A stretch of 64,000 nt of DNA from an uncultured Bradyrhizobium sp. (GCF_936943645.1 NZ_CAKZJO010000040.1:31758-95757), one strand, 5' to 3'; counted from the first letter of the stretch, positions 6,886-18,655 are shown. The notes: generated by a model not told the origin, from the sequence alone. Numbers and translations: made by a program.

Positions 6886-8601
6886 TCACTGGACGGAGAA
6901 CACGAAGAGCGAACCGCCCTCGGGGGCTGCGGCTGTCATCTTCTTTCCAATATCGCCCAGGAACGCAGGTATCGCGGCCGTACGCCCGACGACGATGGCA
7001 ACGTATTGCTTGCCGCCAACCTCATAGGTCACCGGCCCCGCGCCAATGCCGGAGCCGAGATTCCTGCTCCAGAGCACCTTGCCGTTCTTCGCATCGATGG
7101 CGCGGAAGTCGCCGTGAAGGTTGCCGGCGAACACGAGGCCGCCGCCGGTCGTCAGCGTTCCGCCGTTGAACGGCAGATCTTCCTTGATCGACCAGACCTT
7201 CTTCTGCGCCACCGGATCCCAGGCCACGAGCTCGCCGAGGAAGCCGCCGGGACCTTCCTTGGTCGGGAATTCGGCGCCGAGATAGAACACGCCGCGCTTG
7301 TAGGAAACGTCGGAGACCGACCAGTCCATGCAGACGTTGTTCGAGGGGATGTAGACGAGGCCGGTCTGCGGGTTGAACGACATCGGTTGCCAGTTCTTGC
7401 CGCCGATCAGGTTCGGGCAGATGTCCTTGGCGGGATGGTTCGGTCCCGGACGCTTGTCCGGATCCTCTTCCGCGCGCATCGTGTTGACGTCCCACTTCTT
7501 CGCCCAGTTCGAGAAGACATACTTCTCCGCCGAGAGAACCTTGCCGGTCTCGCGGTTGGCGACGAAGAAATAGCCGTTGCGATCCGCCTTCATCAGTGCC
7601 GGAACGGTGCTGCCGCCGATCTTCAGATCCGCCAGCACGGCCTCGTTGACGCCGTCATAGTCCCAGGCATCGGCCGGCGTGGTCTGGATGTGCCATTTGA
7701 TCTTGCCGGTGTTGGGATCGAGCGCGAGCGTCGAAGCGGTGTAGAGATTGGTCAGCTTGCCGAAATTGCCGTCGCCGGTCGAACGCACGCCGGTGTTCCA
7801 CGGACCGGGATTGCTGGTGCCCCAATAGACCGTGTCGGTCTTGGCATCGTAGGAGCCGACCAGCCAGGCCGCGCCGCCGCCGTGCTGGGCGGAATCGCCC
7901 TTCCAGGTATCGCCGCCGGGCTCGTCCGGGCTGGGAACGGTGAAGGTCTGCCACAATTGCTTGCCGGTGTTGATGTCGAAGGCCTGCAGCGAGCCGCGCA
8001 CGCCGTACTCGCCGCCGCCGAAGCCGGTGATGACCTTGTCGCGCACGATCAGCGGAGGCGAGGTGATGACCGAGCCTTGCTTGTAGTCGACGACCTTGGT
8101 CGTCCAGAGCGACTTGCCGGTCGCGGCATCGAGCGCCGTCAGCTTGCCGTCGAGACGGCCGACGAAGATCTTTCCATCCGCATAGGAGACGCCGCGATTG
8201 TTCACGTCACAGCAGGCATATTGCAGCACGTCCTCGGGAATTTCGGGCTCCCAGGTCCACTTGCGCTGCCCGGTCGCGGCATCGAGCGCGTAGACGTATT
8301 TGGGTCCCCAGGAGCTCGACACGTACAGCGTGTTGCCGACGACGATCGGCGAGGATTCGTTCGAACGCAACGACGCCAGCGAGAACGAATAAGCGAGCGT
8401 CAGCTTGCCGGCGTTCTCGGTATTGATCTGCTTCAGCGGACTGAAGCGCGTGTTGCCGTAGTCGTGGCCGGCAACGGCCCACTGGTTCTGGTCGGATTGC
8501 GCCTTGATCAGCGAGTCGTTGGCGCGGACGCCCGACGTGACGGCGGCAAGCATCGCAATCATCGAGATGCCAGCCAAGAATCCCTTTGTTCCAAAGGTCA
8601 T
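6886..8601 (-). CDS. PQQ-dependent alcohol dehydrogenase, lanthanide type (XoxF/ExaF-like)
   Basis: 571 residues from the ATG at 8601, preceded by GGAGGGAATAC. A signal peptide (KGFLAGISMIAMLAAVTSGVRA) directs it to the periplasm, and eight-blade propeller repeats follow (ALDAATGQRKW, ALDAATGKSLW, ALDPNTGKIKW). The vicinal cysteines are present in YACCDVNNRG. Metal and PQQ contacts visible are Glu in GGGEYGVRG, Asn in TSNPGPWN and catalytic Asp in AWDYDGVNE. The second Asp of DYD, two residues after the catalytic one, is the known hallmark of lanthanide-dependent members and replaces the Ala or Ser of calcium enzymes. It oxidises a primary alcohol such as methanol or ethanol and passes electrons to cytochrome c, here probably the fused protein downstream. 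The substrate is uncertain. Confidence 0.92.
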   Translation of the reverse strand: MTFGTKGFLAGISMIAMLAAVTSGVRANDSLIKAQSDQNQWAVAGHDYGNTRFSPLKQINTENAGKLTLAYSFSLASLRSNESSPIVVGNTLYVSSSWGPKYVYALDAATGQRKWTWEPEIPEDVLQYACCDVNNRGVSYADGKIFVGRLDGKLTALDAATGKSLWTTKVVDYKQGSVITSPPLIVRDKVITGFGGGEYGVRGSLQAFDINTGKQLWQTFTVPSPDEPGGDTWKGDSAQHGGGAAWLVGSYDAKTDTVYWGTSNPGPWNTGVRSTGDGNFGKLTNLYTASTLALDPNTGKIKWHIQTTPADAWDYDGVNEAVLADLKIGGSTVPALMKADRNGYFFVANRETGKVLSAEKYVFSNWAKKWDVNTMRAEEDPDKRPGPNHPAKDICPNLIGGKNWQPMSFNPQTGLVYIPSNNVCMDWSVSDVSYKRGVFYLGAEFPTKEGPGGFLGELVAWDPVAQKKVWSIKEDLPFNGGTLTTGGGLVFAGNLHGDFRAIDAKNGKVLWSRNLGSGIGAGPVTYEVGGKQYVAIVVGRTAAIPAFLGDIGKKMTAAAPEGGSLFVFSVQ

Positions 8602-8850
8602 GTATTCCCTCCACGATGTTGTTGTGCACGCCACGTTGGGCGTCGGAGCGCGTTGCGCCGTGATGCGCAGTTCGTCTGCGAGCCATCGTTCGAAATTACA
8701 GCATCGCCGTTTCGCGCTTAGTATAGGCGGAAGGTAGTAGTGCAAATCATTGGCAGCTTTCGCCGCTCATCCCGTTGTCGCGACTTGCGTCTTTGCCCTT
8801 ATTTTACAGCTCGAAATGCGCCATCGAATTGAGGCGGCATCCCGCATCGG

Positions 8851-9300
8851 TCACGATGATGGCGCTACCACCGCTGCAAAATTGTCGAAGAAGTTCGCGG
8901 CGAGTTTTCGCGACGTCGAGTCGATCAATCGCGCGCCGAGTTGCGCGAGCTTGCCGCCGATCTGCGCGTCCGCCTCGTAGTGCAGGATGGTGACGTCAGG
9001 TGATTCTTCTTCCAGCCTGACCTTCGCGCCACCCTTGGCGAAGCCCGCGACGCCGCCGGCGCCTTCGCCGATGATGCGGTAACCGTTCGGCGCATCGATG
9101 TCGGCCAGCGTCACCTTGCCGCTGAACGTGGCTTTCACCGGACCGACCTTCAACACCACCGTCGCCGTCATCTCCGTCGGCGAAGTCATCTCAAGCGATT
9201 GGCAGCCGGGAATGCAGCGCCTGAGAATGTCGGGATCGTTGAGCGCGGCCCACACCTTGGCTTTCGACGCCGGAATCCGCTGGCTGTCGTTCATCTGCAT
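8851..9300 (-). CDS. coxG: SRPBCC protein, carbon monoxide dehydrogenase subunit G (CoxG) family
   Basis: A 149-residue START-like protein with CoxG family wording: VWAALNDPDILRRCIPGCQSL near the N terminus, VKVGPVKA-type strand KVGPVKATFSGKVTL, then GGVAGFAKGGAKVRL and IGGKLAQLGARLID. The ATG at 9300 is preceded by GGTGGA; a second ATG lies six bases further in. It is divergent from the coxS gene, with 507 bases between. CoxG proteins are thought to help assemble or membrane-anchor CoxSLM-type hydroxylases, which fits the neighbour operon. It lies upstream of the PQQ dehydrogenase in the same direction, but the 249-base gap makes co-transcription uncertain. Confidence 0.88.
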   Translation of the reverse strand: MQMNDSQRIPASKAKVWAALNDPDILRRCIPGCQSLEMTSPTEMTATVVLKVGPVKATFSGKVTLADIDAPNGYRIIGEGAGGVAGFAKGGAKVRLEEESPDVTILHYEADAQIGGKLAQLGARLIDSTSRKLAANFFDNFAAVVAPSS

Positions 9301-9807
9301 CGCTTCCACCCTCAATTGTGTTTGTTCAGCGCGGATAAGGCGGCACTCGCCGTCGATCAATCGCCAGGAAGTAGGAGGGCGGGCAGACGCCGCGCCCAGG
9401 CGAGATGATCCCCACACACGACCACAACGAAATCAATGGCTTAGCTTCTTTTTACGTACTACCAAGATCGCGATTACAAAGCCGCGGGCACGTGCTCCTA
9501 TTCGCGGCAACGAACGAAACATTGGGGGAGAACGATTTGCCACAGGGCTGAATCCGCATGGCCGATCGCGGCGCCCTGCGGCATCGACGATGCGGCCTTC
9601 GCTGCGGACGACAAACCAGACTTTCCAGATTTGCCCGAGAGCTGCGCCAGGGATGGTGACGGCCCGGAGCATCATGATCGATTCGCGCGCCGTGACGGCC
9701 GCCCCGATGACCTTTCCATGACGCGAGGTCACCAAAATGCCAGTTGCAAAGTTCCGTTGCGCTGTTTCTAATTAGAACCAATCAAAATCATTCTGGGAGG
9801 ACTTCAC
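9301..9807. promoter_or_regulatory. Divergent region between coxG and coxS with palindrome at 9766-9777
   Basis: These 507 bases have lower GC than the flanks. Open frames on both strands (for example 9433-9735 minus) have no convincing start or familiar sequence. A perfect 12-base palindrome TTCTAATTAGAA lies at 9766-9777, about 30 bases before the coxS start, and is a candidate operator. Promoters for both divergent units should lie here. Confidence 0.5.
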
Positions 9808-10293
<486 letters not shown>

Positions 10294-10378
10294 AGCGGCG
10301 CGCCTCGATAGAACAAATCACCGCTGCCGCTCTCGAAGGAAAGCGCAGCCATAAAATTTCCGGTCGGGAGGACCAGAC

Positions 10379-12721
<2,343 letters not shown>

Positions 12722-12736
12722 AGAGGAGGACCGAAG

Positions 12737-13537
12737 ATGTACCAGACCACCTATCATCGCGCCTCCTCGGTCGACGAGGCCGCCAGCCTGTTCGGCAAGA
12801 GCAGCGAAGCCAAGTTCCTCGCCGGCGGCCAGACGCTGCTGCCGGTGATGAAGCAGCGCCTCGCCAGCCCCTCCGACGTCATCGACCTCGGCAAGATCAA
12901 GGAGCTGCAGGGCGTCGAATTGTCGGGCGATACGCTGACCATCAAGGCCGCCACGATCTACTACGACATCATGACGAATGCCGATGTGAAGAAGGCGATC
13001 CCCGCGATTGCCCATCTCACTTCGGTGCTCGGCGATCCCGCCGTGCGTCACCGCGGCACGATCGGCGGCTCGATCGCCAACAACGATCCCGCCGCGGATT
13101 TCCCGGCTGCGCTGCTCGCGCTCGGCGCCACCGTGAAGACCAACAAGCGGTCGATTGCGGCGGATGACTTCTTCAAGGGCCTGTTCACCACGGCCCTGGA
13201 AGACGGCGAGATCATCACCGCCGTGTCGTTCCCGGTGCCGGCGAAGGCGGGCTACGAGAAGATGCGGCATCCGGCCTCGCGCTTCGCGCTGACCGGCGTG
13301 TTCGTCGCGCAGACCAAGTCGGGCGAGGTTCGCGTGGCCGCCACCGGCGCCTCGCAGAACGGCGTGATGCGCGTGCCCGCGATCGAAGCCGCGCTGAAGG
13401 CGAACTGGTCGCCGTCGGCGATCGACGGCGTGACGATCTCGGCGAACGGACTGCTGGCCGATATCCACGGCTCGGCGGAGTACCGCGCCAACCTCGTCAA
13501 GGTAATGGCACAGCGCGCGGTGAAGGCTGCGGGCTGA
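12737..13537 (+). CDS. coxM: Molybdenum hydroxylase medium subunit, FAD-binding (CoxM type)
   Basis: 266 residues from the ATG at 12737 behind AGAGGAGGACC. The FAD-binding motifs of this family are clear: [14 protein letters not shown] near residues 34-47 and [19 protein letters not shown] near residues 111-129. The C-terminal CO-dehydrogenase flavoprotein domain includes [10 protein letters not shown]. It accepts electrons from CoxS and passes them to a quinone or other acceptor. It closes the operon, followed at once by a strong terminator. No coxD/E/F maturation genes are present nearby, as is common for form II clusters. Confidence 0.95.
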   Translation: MYQTTYHRASSVDEAASLFGKSSEAKFLAGGQTLLPVMKQRLASPSDVIDLGKIKELQGVELSGDTLTIKAATIYYDIMTNADVKKAIPAIAHLTSVLGDPAVRHRGTIGGSIANNDPAADFPAALLALGATVKTNKRSIAADDFFKGLFTTALEDGEIITAVSFPVPAKAGYEKMRHPASRFALTGVFVAQTKSGEVRVAATGASQNGVMRVPAIEAALKANWSPSAIDGVTISANGLLADIHGSAEYRANLVKVMAQRAVKAAG

Positions 13538-13570
13538 TCACACCGCCAGCGTCTCGACACAAATTTTCCG

Positions 13571-13605
13571 CGGCGCGCACTTCGGTGCGCGCCGTTTTAT
13601 TTTGG
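13571..13605 (+). terminator. Rho-independent terminator after coxM
   Basis: A 10-base perfect stem (CGGCGCGCAC at 13571-13580 with GTGCGCGCCG at 13585-13594) closes a TTCG tetraloop and is followed by TTTTATTTTGG. It ends the coxSLM transcript. Confidence 0.93.
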
Positions 13606-13654
13606 CCGTGCGGCATGAAAACCGCTTGCCTCACCAGCACGAAGGCGAGAAAAG

Positions 13655-13670
13655 TTAATCAGCCGATTAA
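13655..13670. promoter_or_regulatory. Candidate operator upstream of the CoA-transferase-family gene
   Basis: TTAATC-AGCC-GATTAA is a perfect 6+6 palindrome with a 4-base centre, 70 bases before the start at 13741, in a locally AT-rich stretch. The spacing and symmetry fit a dimeric repressor. No regulator gene is adjacent, so the binding protein is unknown. Confidence 0.5.
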
Positions 13671-13740
13671 TTCTCTAAGAAGAAGGTCCGCGGCGATCGC
13701 CGAAGCATCGGTACTGCCCGCGACCCGAGGAAACAAAAAC

Positions 13741-14850
13741 GTGCTCGACAAATCAGCCCCGACATCCTCCGTCCGCACCTCCGGCCCGCTCTCGGGCTTC
13801 CGCATCGTTGAATTCGCCGGCATCGGGCCCGGCCCGTTCGCCTGCATGATGCTGGCGGACATGGGCGCGGACGTCGTCACGCTGGACCGGATCGGCGCGA
13901 AGAAGAGCATGAAGTCGGTGGCAGGACGCGGCCGCAAGGTGATCGAGCTCGACCTGAAGGACAAGGCGGCGATCGCGCAAGTGCTGGACCTGCTCGCCAG
14001 CGCCGACGCTCTGGTCGAGGGCTTTCGCCCCGGCGTGATGGAGCGGCTCGGCCTCGGGCCGGACGTCGTGCTCGCGCGTAATCCAAAACTGGTCTACGGC
14101 CGCATGACCGGCTGGGGCCAGGAAGGCCCGCTGGCGAATGCCGCCGGCCACGACATCAATTATATCTCCATCACCGGTGCGCTCGCGGCGATCGGCACGA
14201 AGGAGGCGCCGGTGCCGCCGCTCAACCTCGTCGGCGATTTCGGCGGCGGCGCGCTCTATCTCGTCGTCGGCGTGCTCGCAGCGCTGCTCGAAGCGCAGAA
14301 GTCCGGCAAAGGTCAGGTGGTGGACGCCGCGATGTGCGACGGCGCGGCCTCGCTGATGTCGTTCTTCTTCGACATGACCACGCTGGGACGCTGGACCGAA
14401 GGCCGCGACCAGAACTTCCTCGACGGCGGCGCGCATTTCTACGGCGTCTACGAATGCGCCTGCGGGCACTTCGTTTCGATCGGCTCGATCGAGCCGCAAT
14501 TCTACGCGCTGCTGCGCGAGCATGCGGGCCTGACGGATGCCGATTTCGACGCGCAGATGAACCCCAAGGCCTGGCCGGCGCTGAAGGAGAAGCTGAAAGC
14601 GGTGTTCAAGAGCAAGACGCGCGAGGACTGGTGCAAGATCATGGAAGGCACCGACATCTGCTTCGCGCCGGTGTTGACGATGTCGGAGGCGACAAAGCAT
14701 CCGCACATGGTCGCGCGCAACGTGTTCGTCGAGCGCCATGGCGTGAAACAGCCCGCACCGGCACCGCGATTCTCGCGCACGCCGTCGATGGTGCGCGAGC
14801 CGGAAGGCGCCGAGATCGGCGCGGTGACGGCGGCGTGGAAGGGGCGTTAG
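13741..14850 (+). CDS. CaiB/BaiF family III CoA-transferase or alpha-methylacyl-CoA racemase
   Basis: 369 residues from a GTG preceded by GAGGAAACAAAAAC; the longer open frame begins in the terminator and lacks family homology before [13 protein letters not shown]. Family wording includes [20 protein letters not shown] at the N terminus and [11 protein letters not shown] followed by AGHDINY, where the Asp is the family catalytic residue. The HDINY form and the length near 370 favour racemase-type members over CoA-transferases. It would act on a CoA thioester of a 2-methyl-branched or aromatic acid. It stands alone downstream of the cox operon behind a terminator and a palindrome, so it is probably a separate transcript. 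Confidence 0.85.
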   Translation: MLDKSAPTSSVRTSGPLSGFRIVEFAGIGPGPFACMMLADMGADVVTLDRIGAKKSMKSVAGRGRKVIELDLKDKAAIAQVLDLLASADALVEGFRPGVMERLGLGPDVVLARNPKLVYGRMTGWGQEGPLANAAGHDINYISITGALAAIGTKEAPVPPLNLVGDFGGGALYLVVGVLAALLEAQKSGKGQVVDAAMCDGAASLMSFFFDMTTLGRWTEGRDQNFLDGGAHFYGVYECACGHFVSIGSIEPQFYALLREHAGLTDADFDAQMNPKAWPALKEKLKAVFKSKTREDWCKIMEGTDICFAPVLTMSEATKHPHMVARNVFVERHGVKQPAPAPRFSRTPSMVREPEGAEIGAVTAAWKGR

Positions 14851-14875
14851 CCCCTCTGCTGTCGCGTAACTCTCC

Positions 14876-14922
14876 GCTGTCGTCCCGGATCTGCGCGCGC
14901 TTGTCCGGGACGACAGCTTTGG
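14876..14922. repeat. Palindromic repeat (family A) acting as likely bidirectional terminator
   Basis: GCTGTCGTCCCGGA (14876-14889) and TCCGGGACGACAGC (14904-14917) form a perfect 14-base stem around a 14-base loop of CTGCGCGCGCTTG type. It lies between the convergent CaiB-family and HPPD genes. The same GTCGTCCCGGA motif recurs, inverted, at 23574-23736, which marks it as a dispersed repeat family. Confidence 0.8.
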
Positions 14923-14952
14923 TTGGCGCGCGAGCGTAGCAAACCCGGCAAG

Positions 14953-16071
14953 CTAAGCCGCGTTCCCCACCTTCAGCACCCCGCGCCGGATCTGGTCCTC
15001 CTCGATCGATTCGAACAGCGCCTTGAAATTGCCCTCGCCGAATCCGTCGTCGCCCTTGCGCTGGATGAACTCGAAGAAGATCGGGCCGATCGCGTTCGCC
15101 GAGAAGATCTGCAGCAGCACCTTGGTCTGGCCGCCCTCGACCACGCCCTCGCCGTCGATCAGGATGCCGTTCTTCTGCAGCCGTGCGAGATCCTCGCCAT
15201 GCCTGGGCAGGCGTGCGTCGACCTTCTCGAAATAGGTCTCGGGGGGCGACGGCATGAAGGGCAGGCCGGATTCGCGCAGGCCTTCGATGGTGCGGTAGAT
15301 GTCACGGCAGCCGCAGGCGATGTGCTGGATGCCCTCGCCGCGATAGGTCTTCAGATATTCCTCGATCTGGCCGGAATCGCCGGCATCCTCGTTGATCGGA
15401 ATCCTGATCTTGCCGTCGGGGCTGGTCAGCGCGCGCGAGAACAGGCCGGAGGCGCGGCCCTCGATGTCGAAGAAACGGATCTGGCGGAAGTTGAACAGTT
15501 TTTCGTAGAAGCCGGCCCAGACATCCATGCGGCCGCGATGGACGTTGTGGGTGAGATGGTCGAGATAGAACAGGCCGGCCCCGACCGGCTTGGGATCGCG
15601 CGCACCCAGCCATTCGAACTCGGCATCGTAAGCCGAGCCCTTCGCGCCATAACGATCGACGAGATAAAGCAGGCTGCCGCCGATGCCCTTGATCGCGGGC
15701 ACGTCGAGCGTCTTCTGCGCGGACGGGACATCAGCGGGCTCGGCGCCGAGCGCGATCGCGCGGTCATAGGCCGCCTTGGCATCGACGACGCGGAACGCCA
15801 TCGACGGCGCACAGGGGCCGTGCGCGGCCACGAACTCATAGCCGTGCGCGCCGGGCTCCTCGTTGACGAGATAGTTGATGTCGCCCTGGCGATAGACCGT
15901 GATCTTCTTGGTCTTGTGGCGCGCGACAGGCGCATAGCCCATCAGCTTGAACAGCGCATGCAGCTCTTTCGGATCGGGATGCGCGTATTCCACGAACTCG
16001 AACCCGTCGGTGCCCATCGGATTGTCGGCGCTGACAGTGGCCGGCGGTGCATCGTGCGGAAACGGTCCCAT
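14953..16071 (-). CDS. hppD: 4-hydroxyphenylpyruvate dioxygenase
   Basis: 372 residues, the normal length. It is a two-domain vicinal oxygen chelate protein. The iron ligands are visible as His in YLDHLTHNV, His in GIQHIACG and Glu in FFEFIQRKGD; the C-terminal helix GNFKALFESIEEDQIRRGVL is characteristic. It converts 4-hydroxyphenylpyruvate to homogentisate, feeding the dioxygenase and hydrolase encoded at 17174-20002. It is divergent from an Lrp-type regulator 121 bases away, a frequent pairing in which the regulator controls the dioxygenase gene. Confidence 0.97.
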   Translation of the reverse strand: MGPFPHDAPPATVSADNPMGTDGFEFVEYAHPDPKELHALFKLMGYAPVARHKTKKITVYRQGDINYLVNEEPGAHGYEFVAAHGPCAPSMAFRVVDAKAAYDRAIALGAEPADVPSAQKTLDVPAIKGIGGSLLYLVDRYGAKGSAYDAEFEWLGARDPKPVGAGLFYLDHLTHNVHRGRMDVWAGFYEKLFNFRQIRFFDIEGRASGLFSRALTSPDGKIRIPINEDAGDSGQIEEYLKTYRGEGIQHIACGCRDIYRTIEGLRESGLPFMPSPPETYFEKVDARLPRHGEDLARLQKNGILIDGEGVVEGGQTKVLLQIFSANAIGPIFFEFIQRKGDDGFGEGNFKALFESIEEDQIRRGVLKVGNAA

Positions 16072-16192
16072 GGTGTTCTCCCGAATGGTGGCTGGGAAGA
16101 ACTATCCTTCATGGCGCGCGCAAGGAGCGTGCAAACGGGACGCATTTTCGCTATCATATGCACGATCCGCGCACGAATTGGATAAATGACGC

Positions 16193-16672
16193 ATGATTCC
16201 GGTTGACGCCTTCGACCTCAGGATTCTCAGTGCCCTCCAGGACGACGGCCGCCTCACCAACCAGGAGCTCGCCGACCTCGCCGGCCTGTCGGCCTCGCAA
16301 TGCTCGCGGCGGCGGATGCGGCTGGAGGAGGACAAGGTGATCTCCGGCTATCACGCCGATCTCTCCAGCGAGGCGCTGGGCTTCGGCGTGATCGCCTTCA
16401 TCCAGGTCGGGCTTGCGACCCATTCGCCCGATAATTCCAAACGCTTCCGCGCGCTGGTGAACCGCATCGACGAGATCCAGGAAGCCTATTCGCTGACCGG
16501 CGATGCCGATTACGTGCTGAAGGCCGTGCTGCGCGATCTCAAGGGCCTCTCCAACCTCGTCAACGATGTCCTGATGCCGCACCAGAGCGTGGCGCATGTG
16601 CGCTCCTCGATCGTGCTCGACCGGTTGAAGGAGAGCTCGCGATTGCCGCTGAAGGAGATCAAGCCCGGCTGA
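16193..16672 (+). CDS. Lrp/AsnC family transcriptional regulator
   Basis: 159 residues with an N-terminal winged helix (DAFDLRILSALQDDGRLTN, then LSASQCSRRRMRLEEDKVI) and a C-terminal RAM effector domain (VIAFIQVGLATHSP to AYSLTGDADYVLKAVL). It is divergent from hppD with 121 bases between, so it probably controls hppD in response to tyrosine, phenylalanine or hydroxyphenylpyruvate. The effector is inference from position. No unusual residues were seen. Confidence 0.93.
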   Translation: MIPVDAFDLRILSALQDDGRLTNQELADLAGLSASQCSRRRMRLEEDKVISGYHADLSSEALGFGVIAFIQVGLATHSPDNSKRFRALVNRIDEIQEAYSLTGDADYVLKAVLRDLKGLSNLVNDVLMPHQSVAHVRSSIVLDRLKESSRLPLKEIKPG

Positions 16673-16743
16673 AATCGAGGGAACTACGTCATTCGCGCTA
16701 GGTGTGCGGTCTGCGATGATCCGCATCCGTCCGGAGATTTGCC

Positions 16744-17055
16744 ATGGCCCTCCAGCTTCGACCGAACTGCGAATATTGCGATTGCGACCTGCCGCCGGAT
16801 GCGACGAATGCGCGGATCTGCTCCTATGAATGCACGTTCTGTGCGGACTGCGTCGAGACCAGGCTCTCCAACGTCTGCCCGAACTGCGGAGGCGGCTTTG
16901 CGCCGCGCCCGATCAGGCCGACCCAGGAATGGCGGCCGGGCGTCTGCGCGACCCGGCAGGTGCCGTCCGACAAGCGGGTGCATCTGAAATACAGCGTGGA
17001 AGACGTCGCCGCGCATTGCGCGCGGATCAGGGGCGTGCCGCCGGAGAGGCGGTAG
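16744..17055 (+). CDS. DUF1272 small cysteine-rich zinc-binding protein
   Basis: 103 residues. The first 55 carry seven to eight closely spaced cysteines (CEYCDCDLPP, CSYECTFCADC, VCPNCGGGF), typical of DUF1272, which looks like a small zinc ribbon or RING-like fold. A C-terminal tail of about 45 residues is basic and polar and outside the domain. The family has no known function. It is 71 bases downstream of the Lrp gene and may be co-transcribed; a palindromic repeat follows it. Confidence 0.9.
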   Translation: MALQLRPNCEYCDCDLPPDATNARICSYECTFCADCVETRLSNVCPNCGGGFAPRPIRPTQEWRPGVCATRQVPSDKRVHLKYSVEDVAAHCARIRGVPPERR

Positions 17056-17064
17056 ATTTCTCCA

Positions 17065-17151
17065 CGTCATTGCGAGGAGCCCTTGCGACGAAGCAATCCA
17101 GACTGCCGCCACGGAAAGATTCTGGATTGCTTCGCTGCGCTCGCAATGACG
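17065..17151. repeat. Palindromic repeat (family B), copy 1
   Basis: CGTCATTGCGAGGAGC at the left is mirrored by GCGCTCGCAATGACG at the right, with inner arms AAGCAATCCAGA and TCTGGATTGCTTCG. The element of about 87 bases lies between the convergent DUF1272 and fumarylacetoacetase genes. A near copy occurs at 40302-40389. Confidence 0.92.
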
Positions 17152-17173
17152 GAGTTTGTGGCAACAGCGGATA

Positions 17174-18445
17174 TCACTCCGCCGCCAGGATCGTCCCCTC
17201 GACCTCGCCGAAGCCGACCCGATAGCCGTTGCCCTGGCACCAGCCGCGCATGACGAGGCTGTCGCCGTCCTCAAGGAACGAGCGTTTGGCACCGCCGGGC
17301 AATTCCACGGGCTCGGTGCCGTTCCAGCTGATCTCGAGCAGGCTGCCGCGCTGATTCTTCTCCGGGCCGGAGATGGTACCGCTGCCGAGGAGATCGCCGA
17401 CATTCATGGCACAGCCGGAGGAGGCGTGGTGCATCAATTGCTGCACCGACGACCAGTACATGTATTTGAAGCTGGTGCGGCTGATGCTCGCAGGGGCGTT
17501 GGCCCCGGCCGCGCGCAAGGACACGTCCAACTCGACATCGTAGTTCTGCGGCTTGGTCTGCTTGAGATAATCGAGCGGCACCGGCTGCTGCTCCGGCCCC
17601 TTCAGGCGGAACGGCTCCAGCGCCTCGCGCGTCACCACCCAGGGGCTGATCGAGGTCGCAAAGGCCTTTGCGAGGAACGGGCCGAGCGGCACATACTCCC
17701 ATTGCTGGATGTCGCGCGCGCTCCAGTCGTTGAGCAGCACGAAGCCGAAGATCATCTCCTCCGCCTGGCTCTCCGTCAGCATGCCGCCCATCGGCGAGGG
17801 CTGGCCGATGACGACGCCCATCTCCAGCTCGAAATCGAGCCGCTTGCAGGGACCGAAGCTCGGCAGCTCCACATTCGGCGGCTTGAGCTGTCCGCGCGGG
17901 CGCTTCACCTTGGTGCCCGACACCACGACCGTGGAGGCCCGGCCGTTATAGGCGATCGGCATGTGTAGCCAGTTCGGCTGCAGCGCGTTGTCCTTGCCGC
18001 GGAACATCACGCCGACATTGGTGGCGTGCTCTTTCGACGAATAGAAATCGGTGTAGCCGGAGACGGCGAACGGCAGATGCAGCCTCGCATCGCGCATCGG
18101 CACGAGCGCCCTCTTGCGCAGCTCTTCATTGTCGCGCAGTTCCGGATGGTCGTGCCGCAGCAGCTCGCTGATCCGTGCCCGCGTCCTGGTCCAGACTTTC
18201 GGCCCCAGCGCCATGAACGGATTGAGCGAGCCGCCGGAGAACACACCGAGCGGCCCGACGTCGAGCCGGCAATCCTGCTCGAGCTCCCAGAGATCGAGCA
18301 CATGATCGCCGATCGCAACGCCGACCCGCGGGGTCGGATTGGCCGCTGTCGAGAACACGCCATAGGGCAGGTTCTGGATCGGGAAGTCGGACGAAGGATC
18401 GACGGCGATGAAAGAGCGGAGGCTGGGGTCGTTGGGGTGGGGCAT
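17174..18445 (-). CDS. fahA: Fumarylacetoacetase
   Basis: 423 residues from the ATG at 18445, which has GGGAAACC upstream. The N-terminal SH3-like domain (SDFPIQNLPYGVF) precedes the FAH fold. Metal and catalytic residues known in the family are visible: Asp in DFYSSKEHATNVG, the two Glu of DFELEMGVV, Asp in LNDWSARDIQQWEY, and Lys in GPFLAKAFATSISPW. It cleaves fumarylacetoacetate to fumarate and acetoacetate, the last step of homogentisate breakdown. It follows hmgA in the same direction after 210 bases holding a large palindromic repeat. No separate maleylacetoacetate isomerase was found in the window. Confidence 0.96.
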   Translation of the reverse strand: MPHPNDPSLRSFIAVDPSSDFPIQNLPYGVFSTAANPTPRVGVAIGDHVLDLWELEQDCRLDVGPLGVFSGGSLNPFMALGPKVWTRTRARISELLRHDHPELRDNEELRKRALVPMRDARLHLPFAVSGYTDFYSSKEHATNVGVMFRGKDNALQPNWLHMPIAYNGRASTVVVSGTKVKRPRGQLKPPNVELPSFGPCKRLDFELEMGVVIGQPSPMGGMLTESQAEEMIFGFVLLNDWSARDIQQWEYVPLGPFLAKAFATSISPWVVTREALEPFRLKGPEQQPVPLDYLKQTKPQNYDVELDVSLRAAGANAPASISRTSFKYMYWSSVQQLMHHASSGCAMNVGDLLGSGTISGPEKNQRGSLLEISWNGTEPVELPGGAKRSFLEDGDSLVMRGWCQGNGYRVGFGEVEGTILAAE

Positions 18446-18476
18446 TGGTTTCCCGTGGCACAGCGGTGACGGTGTC

Positions 18477-18647
18477 ACCCTCCCCTGGAGGGGGAGGGTC
18501 GGCTCATATTGAGCGCAGCGAAATATGAGACGGGGTGGGGTGATCTCTCAACACGGGCAGCATTACTCGCGGAGAGACCGTCACCCCACCCCGCTACGCA
18601 TACCGCTTCGCTGCATGCGTAACGACCCTCCCCCTCCAGGGGAGGGT
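18477..18647. repeat. Palindromic repeat (family C), copy 1
   Basis: About 170 bases with outer arms ACCCTCCCCTGGAGGGGGAG and CCCTCCCCCTCCAGGGGAGG, plus inner arms ACGGGGTGGGGTGATCTCTC and its complement around CCGTCACCCCACCCCG. It lies between fahA and hmgA, two genes in the same direction. Close copies occur at 60764-60926 and at the right edge of the window. It may fold into a long hairpin in the transcript. Confidence 0.93.
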
Positions 18648-18655
18648 AAGGGAGA

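Noticed and set aside
9433..9735. A 100-residue minus-strand frame in the coxG-coxS gap
   Set aside because: No Shine-Dalgarno site, no family wording, and no hydrophobic or motif pattern to support it.
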